Below, piece by piece: positions 8,621 through 18,118 of a stretch of 64,000 nt of DNA. The notes beneath the pieces were generated by a model. It searched no databases. It saw only the letters and a list, made by a program, of their open reading frames with translations, and was not told where the DNA came from. The DNA is from Hyphomicrobiales bacterium. GTDB taxonomy: Bacteria > Pseudomonadota > Alphaproteobacteria > Rhizobiales > Rhizobiaceae. Each line of letters begins with the position of its first letter. Positions within the stretch are counted from its first letter, which is position 1. The DNA lies in assembly GCA_900472295.1 (NCBI GenBank), contig UCIA01000006.1, positions 83,609 through 147,608 of the forward strand, given 5' to 3'. The translations under genes and the position numbers were made by a program.

Positions 8621-8755
8621 ATGAAGCGTACCTACCAACCGTCCAAACTCGTCCGCAAGCGCCGGCACGGTTTCCGTGCTCGCATGGCCACCAAGGGTGG
8701 TCGCGGCGTCGTCGCAGCTCGCCGCAACCGCGGCCGCAAGCGGCTCAGCGCCTGA
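8621..8755 (+). CDS. rpmH: 50S ribosomal protein L34
   Basis: A 44-residue, very basic protein. It opens [18 protein letters not shown] and continues with [17 protein letters not shown], which matches L34 along its whole length. L34 is part of the large ribosomal subunit and binds 23S rRNA. The gene is short but complete, and is followed 16 bp later by rnpA, the classical rpmH-rnpA-yidC order. Confidence 0.97.
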   Translation: MKRTYQPSKLVRKRRHGFRARMATKGGRGVVAARRNRGRKRLSA

Positions 8756-8771
8756 ACGGAAGACGAGATCG

Positions 8772-9125
8772 TTGCCCGCAACCGGCAAGCCAGTGGGACC
8801 AAACCCCAAGCGGCTTCTGAAACGTGCGGAATTCCTGGCCGTCCGCCGCGGTGAAAAGCGGCGCGGGCGGCTTTTTCTCGTTGAAGTTCTCGACCGCAAT
8901 GACGGCCTGTCGCCGCGTGTCGGCTTCACCGTAACCAAGAAGGTCGGCAATGCGGTTGTGCGCAACCGCGTCAGGCGGCGGCTGAAAGAAGCCGTGCGTA
9001 CGCATGCCGCAAGTGACATGGCGCCCGGCAATGACTATGTCATCGTCGGGCGTGAAGACGTGCTTACCATCCCGTTTGGCCAGTTGAAGGCCGAACTCTC
9101 CCGCCGTCTGCGCGGAACACGATAG
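8772..9125 (+). CDS. rnpA: ribonuclease P protein component
   Basis: About 117 residues. The conserved RNR motif region is present ([26 protein letters not shown]), together with the N-terminal [19 protein letters not shown]. It assists the catalytic RNA of RNase P in maturing tRNA 5' ends. A TTG at 8772 fits the family length and follows GGAAGACGAGA. The longer open frame back to 8676 overlaps rpmH and is unlikely to be translated. Confidence 0.93.
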   Translation: MPATGKPVGPNPKRLLKRAEFLAVRRGEKRRGRLFLVEVLDRNDGLSPRVGFTVTKKVGNAVVRNRVRRRLKEAVRTHAASDMAPGNDYVIVGREDVLTIPFGQLKAELSRRLRGTR

Positions 9126-9139
9126 GCCAAGGGCTTTCG

Positions 9140-10957
9140 ATGGAAAACAACCGGAACTTCTTCATCACCATCGCTTTGTCGGTGCTGATCCTGTCGCTGT
9201 GGCAATATTTTTACGTGATGCCGCGCAGCGAGGCCCAGCGCGAGGCGGCCCGCATCGAAGAGCAGCGCGTGGCGGAGCAGAAGAAGGCGGCCGAGGGAGC
9301 AAAGCCGGGCGACGTGACGACGCCGGGAGCGACTGCGCCTGGCGCCATTCCGAACGCTCCTGGCGGCGACGTTGTCAGCCCCGCCAGCCGCGAGCAGGCG
9401 CTGGCGGCGACGAGCCGCGTCAAGATCGATACGCCGAGCCTGTCTGGCTCGATCAACCTCACCGGCGGCCGCCTCGACGACCTCAAGCTCAAGCACTACA
9501 CCGAGACGGTCGACAAGACATCCCCGCAGATCCAGTTGCTCAACCCGCAGGCGCTGCCCACCGGCTACTATGCCGAGACCGGCTTCGTCGGCAACGAAGC
9601 TACGGGCATGGTGCCAGGTCCGGAGACTGTCTGGACCGCCGACGGCAATGCGACGCTGACGCCGGCGACGCCGGTGACGCTGACCTTCACCAACGACAAG
9701 GGCCTGACCTTCAAGCGCACGATTTCCGTCGACGGCGACTACATGTTCACCGTTTCCGACACCGTGCAGAATTCGGGTGCGGCCTCCGTCACCCTGTCGA
9801 ATTACGGTCGCGTCACCCGCTTCGACAAGCCGCTCGTCGCCAGCACCTATGTGCTGCATGAAGGCTTGATCGGCGTCACCGGCACCGAAGGCCTGCAGGA
9901 GCACAAATACGCGGATATCGAATCGAAAAAGCAGTATACGCCCAGCAAATCGACCGATGGCTGGCTGGGCATCACCGACAAATATTGGGCGGTGACGCTG
10001 GTGCCGAGCGAGAAGCAGCCGTTCCAGCCGCGCTATGGCTATTTCGAGGATGGCCGCCACCGCTACCAGTCCGACTTCCTGACCGACCCGATCACGATTG
10101 CCGCCGGCCAGTCGGCGACGGTGGAGACCGAGATCTTCGCCGGCGCCAAGGAAGTCAACAAGATCAACGCCTATGCCCAGGACCGCAATATCAGGCTGTT
10201 CGACCGGCTGATCGATTGGGGGTGGTTCATCTGGATCACCAAGCCGATGTTCTGGCTGATCGACACGCTGTACAAATTCTTCGGCAATTTCGGCCTGGCC
10301 ATCCTTGCCACCACCGTCGTCGTCAAGACCCTGTTCTTCCCGCTCGCCAACAAATCCTACGCGTCGATGGCGAACATGAAGAAGGTGCAGCCCAAGATGC
10401 TCGAGATCCGCGAGAAATACGCGGACGACAAGATGAAGCAGCAACAGGCGATGATGGAGCTGTACAAGACCGAGAAGATCAATCCGCTCGCCGGCTGCTG
10501 GCCGGTGGCGTTGCAGATCCCGGTGTTCTTCGCGCTCTACAAGGTGCTCTACATCACCATCGAGATGCGGCACGCGCCGTTCTTCGGCTGGATCCAGGAT
10601 TTGGCGGCGCCGGATCCGACCTCGCTGTTCAACCTGTTCGGCCTGATCCCGATCACGCTGCCGCATATGCTGATGATCGGCGTGTGGCCGCTGATCATGG
10701 GCGTCACCATGTTCCTGCAGATGCGCATGAACCCGACGCCGCCGGACCCGACACAGGCCGCGATCTTCACCTGGATGCCGGTCATCTTCACCTTCATGAT
10801 GGCGGGCTTTCCGGCCGGCCTGGTCATCTACTGGGCGTGGAACAACACGCTTTCGATCTTGCAGCAGGGCGTGATCATGAAGCGCCAGGGTGCCAGGATC
10901 GAACTCTGGGACAATCTGACGGCACTGTTCAAAAAGAAACCGTCGCCGGCGGAGTAG
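9140..10957 (+). CDS. yidC: membrane protein insertase YidC
   Basis: A 605-residue inner-membrane insertase of the Gram-negative long type. TM1 is at residues about 6-25, then a linker rich in Ala, Gly and Pro, and a large periplasmic beta domain (about 95-340). The five-helix conserved core follows (about 350-590), with GCWPVALQIPVFFALYKVL and the late GLVIYWAWNNTLSILQQ. It inserts and folds membrane proteins with or without SecYEG. It follows rnpA by 14 bp and is closed by a strong terminator. Confidence 0.97.
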   Translation: MENNRNFFITIALSVLILSLWQYFYVMPRSEAQREAARIEEQRVAEQKKAAEGAKPGDVTTPGATAPGAIPNAPGGDVVSPASREQALAATSRVKIDTPSLSGSINLTGGRLDDLKLKHYTETVDKTSPQIQLLNPQALPTGYYAETGFVGNEATGMVPGPETVWTADGNATLTPATPVTLTFTNDKGLTFKRTISVDGDYMFTVSDTVQNSGAASVTLSNYGRVTRFDKPLVASTYVLHEGLIGVTGTEGLQEHKYADIESKKQYTPSKSTDGWLGITDKYWAVTLVPSEKQPFQPRYGYFEDGRHRYQSDFLTDPITIAAGQSATVETEIFAGAKEVNKINAYAQDRNIRLFDRLIDWGWFIWITKPMFWLIDTLYKFFGNFGLAILATTVVVKTLFFPLANKSYASMANMKKVQPKMLEIREKYADDKMKQQQAMMELYKTEKINPLAGCWPVALQIPVFFALYKVLYITIEMRHAPFFGWIQDLAAPDPTSLFNLFGLIPITLPHMLMIGVWPLIMGVTMFLQMRMNPTPPDPTQAAIFTWMPVIFTFMMAGFPAGLVIYWAWNNTLSILQQGVIMKRQGARIELWDNLTALFKKKPSPAE

Positions 10958-10982
10958 CCGGCACCCCCTTTTGCCAATTCGG

Positions 10983-11018
10983 AAAAGCCCCGGTCAGTTC
11001 GCTGTCCGGGGCTTTTTT
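10983..11018 (+). terminator. Rho-independent terminator of rpmH-rnpA-yidC
   Basis: AAAAGCCCCGG at 10983-10993 pairs with CCGGGGCTTTT, starting at 11006, and runs into a T6 tract ending at 11018. It lies 25 bp after the yidC stop. Confidence 0.9.
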
Positions 11019-11053
11019 ATTGGGGCAGAGCGCATCGCGCGAGGCGCGACGCA

Positions 11054-11170
11054 TCAGGTGGCGATGTTGGCATGGTTGATCTGCACATTCTGCGTCAAAA
11101 GCGCGGTGACGACCGAGATGCCGACGCTGGAGCCAAAATGGCGCATCCGATCGCGATCTGCCGCGGCACG
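11054..11170 (-). pseudogene. remnant of a DHA2 (EmrB/QacA-type) efflux permease gene
   Basis: On the minus strand an open stretch of about 38 codons ends at a TGA (11054-11056). Its last 29 codons read RHFGSSVGISVVTALLTQ, then NVQINHANIAT. This is the conserved segment found in the C-terminal half of 14-TM DHA2 permeases, around helix 11. No start codon or upstream transporter sequence is seen. The TGA falls where the protein should continue for roughly 80-100 residues. I read it as a decayed fragment. It differs from the intact permease at 14688, so it does not look like a recent duplication. Confidence 0.55.
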
Positions 11171-11297
11171 AAGTGACCCTTGAAGCCCTGCGGGGCTCGC
11201 TCATCGGGCGATTGGTGCTATAGGGCGGATCACGCTATTTTGGACGGCGCGCGAGCGTTGCGCCTGCACCGGCTGCCACCCTTCGACGGATCTCGCC

Positions 11298-11936
11298 ATG
11301 GACGGACCCAACCCAGACATCAAGCACCCGATCCCGATGCACACCCGCGTCGGCTTCCTGAAGCCGCTGGTGACCGCACCGAACATCGAGATCGGCGACT
11401 TCACCTATTACGACGATCCGGACGGGCCGGACAAATTCGCCGAGCGGTGCGTGTTGCATCATTATCCGTTCATCGGCGACAAGCTCATCATCGGCAAGTT
11501 CTGCGCAATTGCCGAGGGCTCGCGCTTCATCATGAACGGCGCCAACCATGCGATGTCCGGTTTCTCGACCTACCCGTTCAACATTTTCGGCCATGGCTGG
11601 GAACACGGCTTCGACCCGCAGACGTGGTCTCAGGAAGTGCGCGGCGACACGGTGGTCGGCAATGATGTATGGATCGGCATGGATGCGGTGATCATGCCCG
11701 GCGTTAGCGTCGGCCATGGCGCCATCGTGGCGGCGAAATCGGTGGTAACGCACGACGTGCCGGCCTATGCGATCGTCGCCGGCAATGCGGCAAAGGTGGT
11801 GAAGATGCGTTTCGACGACAGGACGGTGCGGCGGCTGCTTGCGGTGGCGTGGTGGAACTGGCCGGTGGACAAGATCAGCCGCAATCTTAACGCCATCCGG
11901 GGCGCCGATATTTCTGTACTGGAGGCAGCGGTTTGA
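11298..11936 (+). CDS. CatB-related O-acetyltransferase (hexapeptide repeat)
   Basis: A 212-residue left-handed beta-helix enzyme. Hexapeptide turns are visible ([20 protein letters not shown], then [32 protein letters not shown]). The xenobiotic acetyltransferase loop [13 protein letters not shown] is present, with His as the expected catalytic base. Family members acetylate chloramphenicol, streptogramins or related hydroxyl acceptors, but many chromosomal copies have no known substrate. It ends inside the start codon of engB, so translation is probably coupled. Its position between yidC and engB is unusual. Confidence 0.85.
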   Translation: MDGPNPDIKHPIPMHTRVGFLKPLVTAPNIEIGDFTYYDDPDGPDKFAERCVLHHYPFIGDKLIIGKFCAIAEGSRFIMNGANHAMSGFSTYPFNIFGHGWEHGFDPQTWSQEVRGDTVVGNDVWIGMDAVIMPGVSVGHGAIVAAKSVVTHDVPAYAIVAGNAAKVVKMRFDDRTVRRLLAVAWWNWPVDKISRNLNAIRGADISVLEAAV

Positions 11937-12592
11937 ACGCTTTGGGCAACACGGTTATCGGCGTCGAGCTGTTCACCAAAGGGTGGATCTTCATCCGTGG
12001 TGTGCCGGCGATGAAATTCCTGCCGCCGGAAGGACCGCCGGAGATCGCTTTCGCCGGCCGTTCGAATGTCGGCAAATCGTCGCTGATCAACGCGCTGGTC
12101 GGCCACAACGGGCTGGCGCGCACCTCCAATACGCCGGGGCGCACGCAAGAGCTCAACTATTTCGTACCGGGCGGGTTTTCCGGCGAGGGTACCGACCTGC
12201 CGCCAATGGCGCTGGTCGACATGCCGGGCTACGGCTATGCCAGCGCGCCGAAGGAAAAGGTCGATGACTGGACCAAGCTGGTCTTCGATTATCTCAAGGG
12301 CCGAGTGACGCTGAAGCGGGTTTATGTGCTGATCGATTCCCGCCACGGCATCAAGGCCAAGGACGACGAGGTGCTGTCGCTGCTCGACAAGGCGGCAGTG
12401 TCCTACCAGATCGTGCTGACCAAGACCGACAAGATCAAGGCCGCCGGGGTGCCGCGGCTGATCGAAGAGACGCTTGCGAAGATCAAGAAGCGGCCGGCGG
12501 CATTTCCGTTCGTTCTGGCGACGTCCTCGGAAAAGAATGAAGGGCTGGACGAGCTGCGCGCGGCGATCGTGCTGGCCGCCAATGGCGGCTAG
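11933..12592 (+). CDS. engB: ribosome biogenesis GTP-binding protein YihA/EngB
   Basis: A 219-residue TRAFAC GTPase. G1 is [10 protein letters not shown] (about 43-52), G3 is DMPGYGY, G4 is TKTD and G5 is ATSSE. It helps assemble the large ribosomal subunit. The TTG start at 11933 follows GGAGG at 11921-11925 and overlaps the stop of the acetyltransferase. The stop overlaps the stop of the convergent TetR gene by three bases, with no room for a terminator between them. Confidence 0.95.
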   Translation: MNALGNTVIGVELFTKGWIFIRGVPAMKFLPPEGPPEIAFAGRSNVGKSSLINALVGHNGLARTSNTPGRTQELNYFVPGGFSGEGTDLPPMALVDMPGYGYASAPKEKVDDWTKLVFDYLKGRVTLKRVYVLIDSRHGIKAKDDEVLSLLDKAAVSYQIVLTKTDKIKAAGVPRLIEETLAKIKKRPAAFPFVLATSSEKNEGLDELRAAIVLAANGG

Positions 12593-13332
12593 GCTTTTGC
12601 CGACAGGATAGCCTTCGCCTCCAGCGCGATCATCTGATGGCTTTCCTCCTCGGCAAGCTTTTCAGTGCCGTAGTACTTCAGGAACATGCCGACGCCTGAC
12701 CGCACGATGTGCTCGATCTCATCCTGGCCCGGCGCCTTGGTGCGATAGGCGAAGATGCACTGGCGAAACAGGCCGGCCAGGCACAATTCGGTGAACTGAT
12801 AGGCGGCAAGATCGACGTCGTCGATCTTGAGCAGGCCGCGTTCAATTGCGGCATTGAGGAATTCCGCCATCTTGTCGTGGCCGCGTTTGGGGCCGCGTTC
12901 GTAAAAGCGCGCGCCCATGTCGGGTATCCTGTCGGAGGCGCCGATGACGGTGCGCTGCGCCTGGATGACCTTGGCCGAGGTGATCTTCATCGACAGAACC
13001 TTGCCGAACTTTACCATCGTCTCACGCAGATTGTCGGTGCGCTCGAGCACGTCATACATATTCTTGAAGATGGTGCCGCGCTCTTCCTCGATCAGCGCCT
13101 CGAACAGCTCTTCCTTGTTGGCGAAGTAGACATAGATCGTGCCCTTGGAGACACCGGCTTCGCGGGTGATGTCGTTCATCGACGCGGCTTCGAAGCCCTT
13201 GTCGATGAAGACGCGGCGCGCGCCGTCGATGATCTGGCCACGCTTGACCGGATCCTGGCCCGCGGCAGGGCGGCCGCGACGCAGCACCTCATCGCACGGA
13301 TCATTTTCGACGTCTGCTAACGTGTCGGCCAT
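12589..13332 (-). CDS. TetR/AcrR family repressor of the adjacent efflux pair
   Basis: A 247-residue regulator. The N-terminal helix-turn-helix (about 30-75) reads [39 protein letters not shown]. The C-terminal two thirds is the variable ligand domain, with a TetR C-terminal pattern ([11 protein letters not shown], then VGMFLKYYG). The ATG at 13332 is preceded by AGGTG; an upstream in-frame start at 13350 is less likely. It is divergent from the HlyD and DHA2 genes, with two palindromes in the shared promoter region. It is therefore probably a drug-responsive repressor of that pump. Confidence 0.92.
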   Translation of the reverse strand: MADTLADVENDPCDEVLRRGRPAAGQDPVKRGQIIDGARRVFIDKGFEAASMNDITREAGVSKGTIYVYFANKEELFEALIEEERGTIFKNMYDVLERTDNLRETMVKFGKVLSMKITSAKVIQAQRTVIGASDRIPDMGARFYERGPKRGHDKMAEFLNAAIERGLLKIDDVDLAAYQFTELCLAGLFRQCIFAYRTKAPGQDEIEHIVRSGVGMFLKYYGTEKLAEEESHQMIALEAKAILSAKA

Positions 13333-13356
13333 CAAAGTCACACCTCGCAAATATTT

Positions 13357-13435
13357 CGAACCAAGCGGTTCGATTGCTCTTGATATGGGCCTACTTTAGC
13401 GCTATGTCAACGCCCGGATCGAACCGAACGGTTCA
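13357..13435. promoter_or_regulatory. two palindromic TetR operators
   Basis: CGAACCAAGCGGTTCG at 13357-13372 is a palindrome with 6-bp arms. A second copy, CGAACCGAACGGTTCA, lies at 13420-13435. They share GAACC-N4-GGTTC and lie 63 bp apart on centre, six helical turns. One is next to the tetR start and the other next to the pump operon start. Such paired sites suggest repression of both directions. Confidence 0.75.
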
Positions 13436-13478
13436 GTATAACAGATTTTTCTCACGTAGCGACAGCAGGCGAAATATC

Positions 13479-14663
13479 ATGTCTTCGAACACACCTACCA
13501 CGACCGCCGAAGTCAGGCCTTTCCCCAACGCCAAGGTCTCGCCGTCGATTGAAGCGCCGGAAGCGCCTCCCAAACCTGCCGCCGAGGTTCTGGCTGAAGC
13601 ACCGGCCAAGAAGAAGCGGTCGACGCGCTCGTTCATGCTGCCGATCGTAGGGCTGGCGTTGCTCGGCGCCGGCGCCTGGTATGGCTACAACTACTGGACA
13701 GACGGCCGGTTCCTGATCACGACCGATGACGCCTATGTCCAGGCCGACATGTCGTTCGTATCGCCGAAGATTTCCGGCTATGTCGATAAGGTCGATGTCT
13801 CGGAAAACCAGCAGGTCAAGGCCGGCGATCCGCTGCTGACGATCGATGACGGCGACTACAGGATCGCTGTCGCCCAGGCCGAGGCGCAGATCGCCACGCT
13901 GGCCAAGACGCTCGACCGTATCGACGCGCAGACCAAGGCAGCCCAGGCCTCGCTGCAGCAGGCGCAGGCACAGAAGGTCGCCGACCAGGCGGCCGCCGAC
14001 AATGCCGGGCGTGCCCAGCAGCGCGCAGCCCAGCTGGTCAAGACGCATGTCGGCACGCAGGCGCAGCTCGACGACGCCCAGACCGCTCTCGACCAGGCCA
14101 ATGCCGCCCTTGTCGGCGCCGATGCGCAGATCGCCGCCGCACAGGCCAATATCGGCGTGTACGAGGCGCAGCGCGCCGAATCCGCCAGCACGCTGGCTTC
14201 GCTGCAGCTGAACCGCGACAAGGCCGCTCGCGATCTGTCCTTCACCGTGCTCAAGGCGCCTTATGACGGCGTGGTCGGCAACCGTTCGGTCGAGCAGGGC
14301 GATCTCGTCAGCCCCGGCCAGAAGCTCGCCGTCGTGGTGCCGATGGACAAGCTCTACATCGTGGCCAACTTCAAGGAGACGCAGCTGGCCAAGCTGGTGC
14401 CGGGCGAGAAGGTCCGGATCTCGGTCGACGCTACGGACGGCCATGATTTCGAAGGCACGGTGTCGTCGCTGGCGCCGGCTTCGGGTGCGGTGTTCTCGCT
14501 GCTGCCGCCGGAAAACGCCACCGGCAACTTCACCAAGGTGGTGCAGCGCATCCCGGTTCGCATCGAGGTGCCGGCGGATGTGCTGAAGGCAGGCAGGCTG
14601 CGCGCCGGCCTCAGCGTCATCGTCGCCGTCGACAGCCGCACGGCTCCGGCCACGGCGAACTGA
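13479..14663 (+). CDS. HlyD/EmrA-type membrane fusion protein
   Basis: A 394-residue periplasmic adaptor anchored by one N-terminal TM (about 47-65, after a basic KKKRSTRS). A split biotinyl-lipoyl domain follows (SGYVDKVDVSENQQVKAGDPLL and later FTVLKAPYDGVVGNRSVEQGD). Between the halves lies a long Ala/Gln-rich coiled-coil hairpin (about 135-260). A beta-barrel domain (IVANFKETQLAKLVPGEKVRI) completes the EmrA pattern. It would link the DHA2 permease 24 bp downstream to an outer-membrane channel encoded elsewhere. Confidence 0.93.
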   Translation: MSSNTPTTTAEVRPFPNAKVSPSIEAPEAPPKPAAEVLAEAPAKKKRSTRSFMLPIVGLALLGAGAWYGYNYWTDGRFLITTDDAYVQADMSFVSPKISGYVDKVDVSENQQVKAGDPLLTIDDGDYRIAVAQAEAQIATLAKTLDRIDAQTKAAQASLQQAQAQKVADQAAADNAGRAQQRAAQLVKTHVGTQAQLDDAQTALDQANAALVGADAQIAAAQANIGVYEAQRAESASTLASLQLNRDKAARDLSFTVLKAPYDGVVGNRSVEQGDLVSPGQKLAVVVPMDKLYIVANFKETQLAKLVPGEKVRISVDATDGHDFEGTVSSLAPASGAVFSLLPPENATGNFTKVVQRIPVRIEVPADVLKAGRLRAGLSVIVAVDSRTAPATAN

Positions 14664-14687
14664 GCGACAGCCAAGGGGTATAAGGCC

Positions 14688-16283
14688 ATGGCGACCGCAA
14701 CAATCACCGCAGGAGCGGCACCTGCCATGCCGGCGGTGCCCGAGACCATCTCGACGCGCCGCCTCATCGCCTTTCTGGCGATGGTGTTCGGCATGTTCAT
14801 GGCGATCCTCGACATCCAGATCGTCTCGGCCTCGCTGTCCGAGATCCAGGCCGGCCTGAGCGCCAGCTCCGACGAAATCCCGTGGGTGCAGACCGCCTAT
14901 CTGATTGCCGAGGTGGTGATGATCCCGCTGTCGGGCTTCCTCAGCCGGATGCTGTCGACGCGCGTGCTGTTTGCCGGTGCGGCGGCCGGCTTCACGGCGG
15001 CGAGCGCGCTGGCCGCCACCGCCACCAACATCGACCAGATGATCGTCTACCGCGCCATCCAGGGCTTTATCGGCGGCGGCATGATCCCCAGCGTCTTCGC
15101 AGCCGCCTTCACCATCTTCCCGCCGTCGCGCCGCGCCATGGTGTCGCCGATGATCGGCCTGGTGGCGACGCTGGCGCCGACCATCGGCCCGACGGTCGGC
15201 GGCTATATCAGCCATGCCATGTCCTGGCACTGGCTGTTCCTGATCAATGTCATTCCAGGCATCATGGTGACGGTTGCAGCCTGGACGCTGATCGATTTCG
15301 ACAAGCCCAATCTCGGCCTGTTCAGCAAGTTCGACTGGTGGGGTCTTGCCGGCATGGCGGCTTTCCTCGGCTGTATGGAATATGTGCTCGAGGAAGGTCC
15401 TAACCATGACTGGCTGCAGGAACAGGCCGTCTTCATCTGCGCCATCGTCATGGTTGTCGGCGCGGCGCTGTTCTTCTGGCGCGCCTTCACCGCCGAGGAG
15501 CCAATCGTCGATCTGAGAGCCTTCACCAACGTCAATTTCGCCTTCGGCTCGCTGTTTTCCTTCGTCATCGGCATCGGCCTCTATGGCCTGACCTATCTCT
15601 ATCCGGTCTACCTCGGACGTATCCGCGGCTACGATTCCTTGATGATCGGCGAAGCGCTGTTCGTCAGCGGCCTGGCGATGTTTGTCACTGCGCCCATCTC
15701 CGGCTTCCTGTCGAGCAAGATCGATCTGCGGCTGATGATGATGATCGGCCTGTTCGGTTTCGCTACCGGCACATGGTGGATGACGCATCTGACCGCCGAC
15801 TGGGATTTCGGGGAATTGCTGATCCCGCAGATCCTGCGCGGCTGTTCGATGATGCTGTGCATGGTGCCAATCAACAACATCGCGCTCGGCACCTTGCCGC
15901 CGGACCGGCTGAAGAACGCATCGGGCCTGTTCAACCTGACCCGCAATCTCGGCGGCGCGGTCGGCCTGGCCGTTATCAACACCGTGCTGATCGATCGCAG
16001 TGCCTTCCACTACGCAAGGCTGGCCGAGCATGTGGAATGGGGCAGTGCGGCGGCGCAGCAGAAGTTGCAGAACATGACGCTCGACTTCCAGCAGACTCCC
16101 GGCCTCGACGCCAACAAGGCGGCGATCTCCAAACTGGCGGGCATGGTCCAGCAGCAGGCCTCGCTGCTGTCGTTCATGGATGTGTTCACCATGCTGACCG
16201 TGCTGTTTGCGACCATGGCTCTTTTCACCATGGTCATCTCCAAGCCGGCGCCGCCTGCGGGCGGTGGCGGCGGAGGCCATTGA
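14688..16283 (+). CDS. DHA2 family drug efflux MFS permease (EmrB-like)
   Basis: A 531-residue inner-membrane transporter with about 14 hydrophobic segments. Motif C-like ATLAPTIGPTVGGYI and the DHA2 pattern LDIQIVSASLSEIQAGL near helix 1 are present. NASGLFNLTRNLGGAVGLA is the conserved late segment. The C-terminus ends in a Gly/Pro-rich tail (PAPPAGGGGGGH). With the upstream HlyD protein it forms a tripartite-type pump driven by the proton gradient. Regulation is by the divergent TetR protein. Confidence 0.93.
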   Translation: MATATITAGAAPAMPAVPETISTRRLIAFLAMVFGMFMAILDIQIVSASLSEIQAGLSASSDEIPWVQTAYLIAEVVMIPLSGFLSRMLSTRVLFAGAAAGFTAASALAATATNIDQMIVYRAIQGFIGGGMIPSVFAAAFTIFPPSRRAMVSPMIGLVATLAPTIGPTVGGYISHAMSWHWLFLINVIPGIMVTVAAWTLIDFDKPNLGLFSKFDWWGLAGMAAFLGCMEYVLEEGPNHDWLQEQAVFICAIVMVVGAALFFWRAFTAEEPIVDLRAFTNVNFAFGSLFSFVIGIGLYGLTYLYPVYLGRIRGYDSLMIGEALFVSGLAMFVTAPISGFLSSKIDLRLMMMIGLFGFATGTWWMTHLTADWDFGELLIPQILRGCSMMLCMVPINNIALGTLPPDRLKNASGLFNLTRNLGGAVGLAVINTVLIDRSAFHYARLAEHVEWGSAAAQQKLQNMTLDFQQTPGLDANKAAISKLAGMVQQQASLLSFMDVFTMLTVLFATMALFTMVISKPAPPAGGGGGGH

Positions 16284-16314
16284 GCGCGCCGGACCCCCCG
16301 CCTGGCGCCCTCAT

Positions 16315-16354
16315 GCATGACCCCGGGAATCACCCCCGATTTCCGGGGTCATGC
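16315..16354. terminator. 12-bp inverted repeat between convergent genes
   Basis: GCATGACCCCGG (16315-16326) and CCGGGGTCATGC (16343-16354) are exact complements with a 16-base loop. They lie between the ends of the efflux operon and the convergent monooxygenase gene. The stem is strong enough to act as a bidirectional transcription stop, but there is no T tract on either strand. A Rho-assisted or RNA-stabilising role is equally possible. Confidence 0.6.
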
Positions 16355-16368
16355 TTAAGCATCAACCG

Positions 16369-17922
16369 CTATCGAGCCTCGACGCCGAACTCGGCGGCAG
16401 GCGGTCCGAACCATCTGGTCAACGCGTCCGTCAGCCCGGCCGTTTCAGGGCCACCAACCCAGGCCACATAGCCATCGGGCCGGACCAGCACAGCGCCGGG
16501 AGCTTCGACCGCCCCCAGCACCGGCAGCTCCCATTGGCCGTCATAGCGGGCGTCGACCGACCGAACGCGATCCCCCCACGGGCCGATGTCGAAAGCGCCG
16601 GGCTGACCTAAATTAAGCAGCAGCGGCCGGGCGTCGTGCAAAAGCGCAAAGACCCGCGTCGGGCCGTCGGCGGTGACGAGGTCGAGATCCGGCATGCGAC
16701 GCCCCAGCAGCGGATGCCCCTCGCCAAGGTCGTAGTGAATATCCAGACCGGACATCACGCCGGCAAAACGCTTCCGCGGCTCCGCCATGGCGAGCAGCTC
16801 GGACATTGTATCGCGCAGCGCCTTGGTGCGCTCGTCTTCGCGACGGAGCACGACCGACGACATCGTGTTCTGCAACACGCGCGCGGCAACCGGGTGGCGC
16901 TCTGCCTGATAGGTGTCGAGCAGGCTTTCCGGCGCTGTTTTCCTGATCACCTGGGCAAGCTTCCAACCCAGATTGACCGCGTCCTGCACACCGGTCTGCA
17001 GGCCCTGTCCGCCGTCCGGCGGATGCACATGCGCGGCGTCGCCGGCGAGCAGCACCCGGCCCTTGCGGTAGGACGCTGCCTGCCGGGTCATGTCGGTGAA
17101 CCGCGACAGCGATGTCGGATTGTGAACGCCATAATCGCTGCCGTAGACGGCAATGAGCGCCTCGCTGAGATCGCGCAAAGTGGGCTCGCCGCCAGCCCCG
17201 ATTTCGCGTTCGGTCACCAGCACCCGAACCGTCCCGTCTTCCAGTCTGCTGAGACCGTGAATGCCGATGGCGTCGCGGTGGATACCCCATTGCGGCTCTT
17301 CCGATAGTTCGACCTCGGCGATCAGATTGCTGGTCGTCGGATTCGAACCCGGGAATTCTATCCCGGCCGTCTTGCGCACGAGGCTTCTGCCGCCGTCGCA
17401 GCCGACGAGATAGTCGGCACGCAGCGAGCGGCTATCGCTCAGCGCGACATCGACGCCAGTGTCGTCCTGCACGAACCCCGTCACCTCGCGGCCACGATAG
17501 ACCGTGACGCCGCGCTCATCGACCCAGTCGGCAAGGATGCGCTCTATGTGTTTTTGCCAGAGCGCCAGCCCGTAATTGTGGCGGGTGGGGAAGTCGCTGA
17601 TGTCAAGCGAAACGCCGGCGAAACCCGCCACCTGGGCGGTCTGGCCCTGCGACAGGAACCGCTCGGCAATGCCGCGCTGGTCGAAGATCTCGATGGTGCG
17701 CGCATGCAGGCCGCCCGAGCGCGCGCCCGCGAGATTCTGGCTCTCGCGCCGCTCGACGATGGCGACATCGATGCCGGCCAAAGATAGCTCGCCGGCCAGC
17801 ATCAACCCGGTCGGGCCGCCGCCGGCGATCACCACTTGATGGGAGATTTGCAGCCGGTCCGCATCAACGCGACCGCTCGATTTGGGCTCATTTTGGCGAG
17901 CCCGCTTTTCGTTTCTTTGCAT
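16369..17922 (-). CDS. FAD-dependent aromatic monooxygenase (rifampicin/phenol hydroxylase type)
   Basis: About 517 residues of a class A flavoprotein hydroxylase. GGGPTGLMLAGEL near residue 33 is the FAD Rossmann motif. A DG motif follows (YLVGCDGGRSLVRK), then the GD motif RVLLAGDAAHVHPPDGGQGLQ with NLGWKLA. A thioredoxin-like C-terminal segment is present (PTRVFALLHDARPLLLNLG to LVRPDGYVAWVG). The pattern is shared by rifampicin monooxygenase and PheA/TfdB hydroxylases. Next to a drug pump it may inactivate a xenobiotic, but catabolism is equally possible. ATG 17922 follows GAGAGGG. Confidence 0.87.
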   Translation of the reverse strand: MQRNEKRARQNEPKSSGRVDADRLQISHQVVIAGGGPTGLMLAGELSLAGIDVAIVERRESQNLAGARSGGLHARTIEIFDQRGIAERFLSQGQTAQVAGFAGVSLDISDFPTRHNYGLALWQKHIERILADWVDERGVTVYRGREVTGFVQDDTGVDVALSDSRSLRADYLVGCDGGRSLVRKTAGIEFPGSNPTTSNLIAEVELSEEPQWGIHRDAIGIHGLSRLEDGTVRVLVTEREIGAGGEPTLRDLSEALIAVYGSDYGVHNPTSLSRFTDMTRQAASYRKGRVLLAGDAAHVHPPDGGQGLQTGVQDAVNLGWKLAQVIRKTAPESLLDTYQAERHPVAARVLQNTMSSVVLRREDERTKALRDTMSELLAMAEPRKRFAGVMSGLDIHYDLGEGHPLLGRRMPDLDLVTADGPTRVFALLHDARPLLLNLGQPGAFDIGPWGDRVRSVDARYDGQWELPVLGAVEAPGAVLVRPDGYVAWVGGPETAGLTDALTRWFGPPAAEFGVEAR

Positions 17923-18012
17923 AGGTTTCAGCCCTCTCAATCAGGGCTGCGCAATCTATGCACAAAAAACCATTTGCCAATTCTTGATTTTAAGTGTTTT
18001 GGCCCCATTTCA

Positions 18013-18044
18013 GGGGTAGGAGGCGGTCTTCACACCGCCACCCC
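18013..18044. repeat. intergenic hairpin, GGGGT/ACCCC plus GGCGGT/ACCGCC
   Basis: In the 178-bp gap between msrB and the monooxygenase, GGGGT (18013-18017) and GGCGGT (18022-18027) pair with ACCGCC (18034-18039) and ACCCC (18040-18044), leaving a 4-base bulge. It may terminate or stabilise the msrB transcript. There is no T tract. Confidence 0.4.
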
Positions 18045-18118
18045 AAATTCCCGACATCACCAACAGACGCCGCTTTCAGCCGCGTGCGCAGCCGCTTCGT
18101 GCTCGCGCTGATGCGCGA

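Noticed and set aside
13452..16280. 942-codon minus-strand ORF across the efflux genes
   Set aside because: Composition is His/Arg/Gln/Gly-rich without domains, and it lies opposite two well-supported plus-strand genes; a third-position GC artefact.
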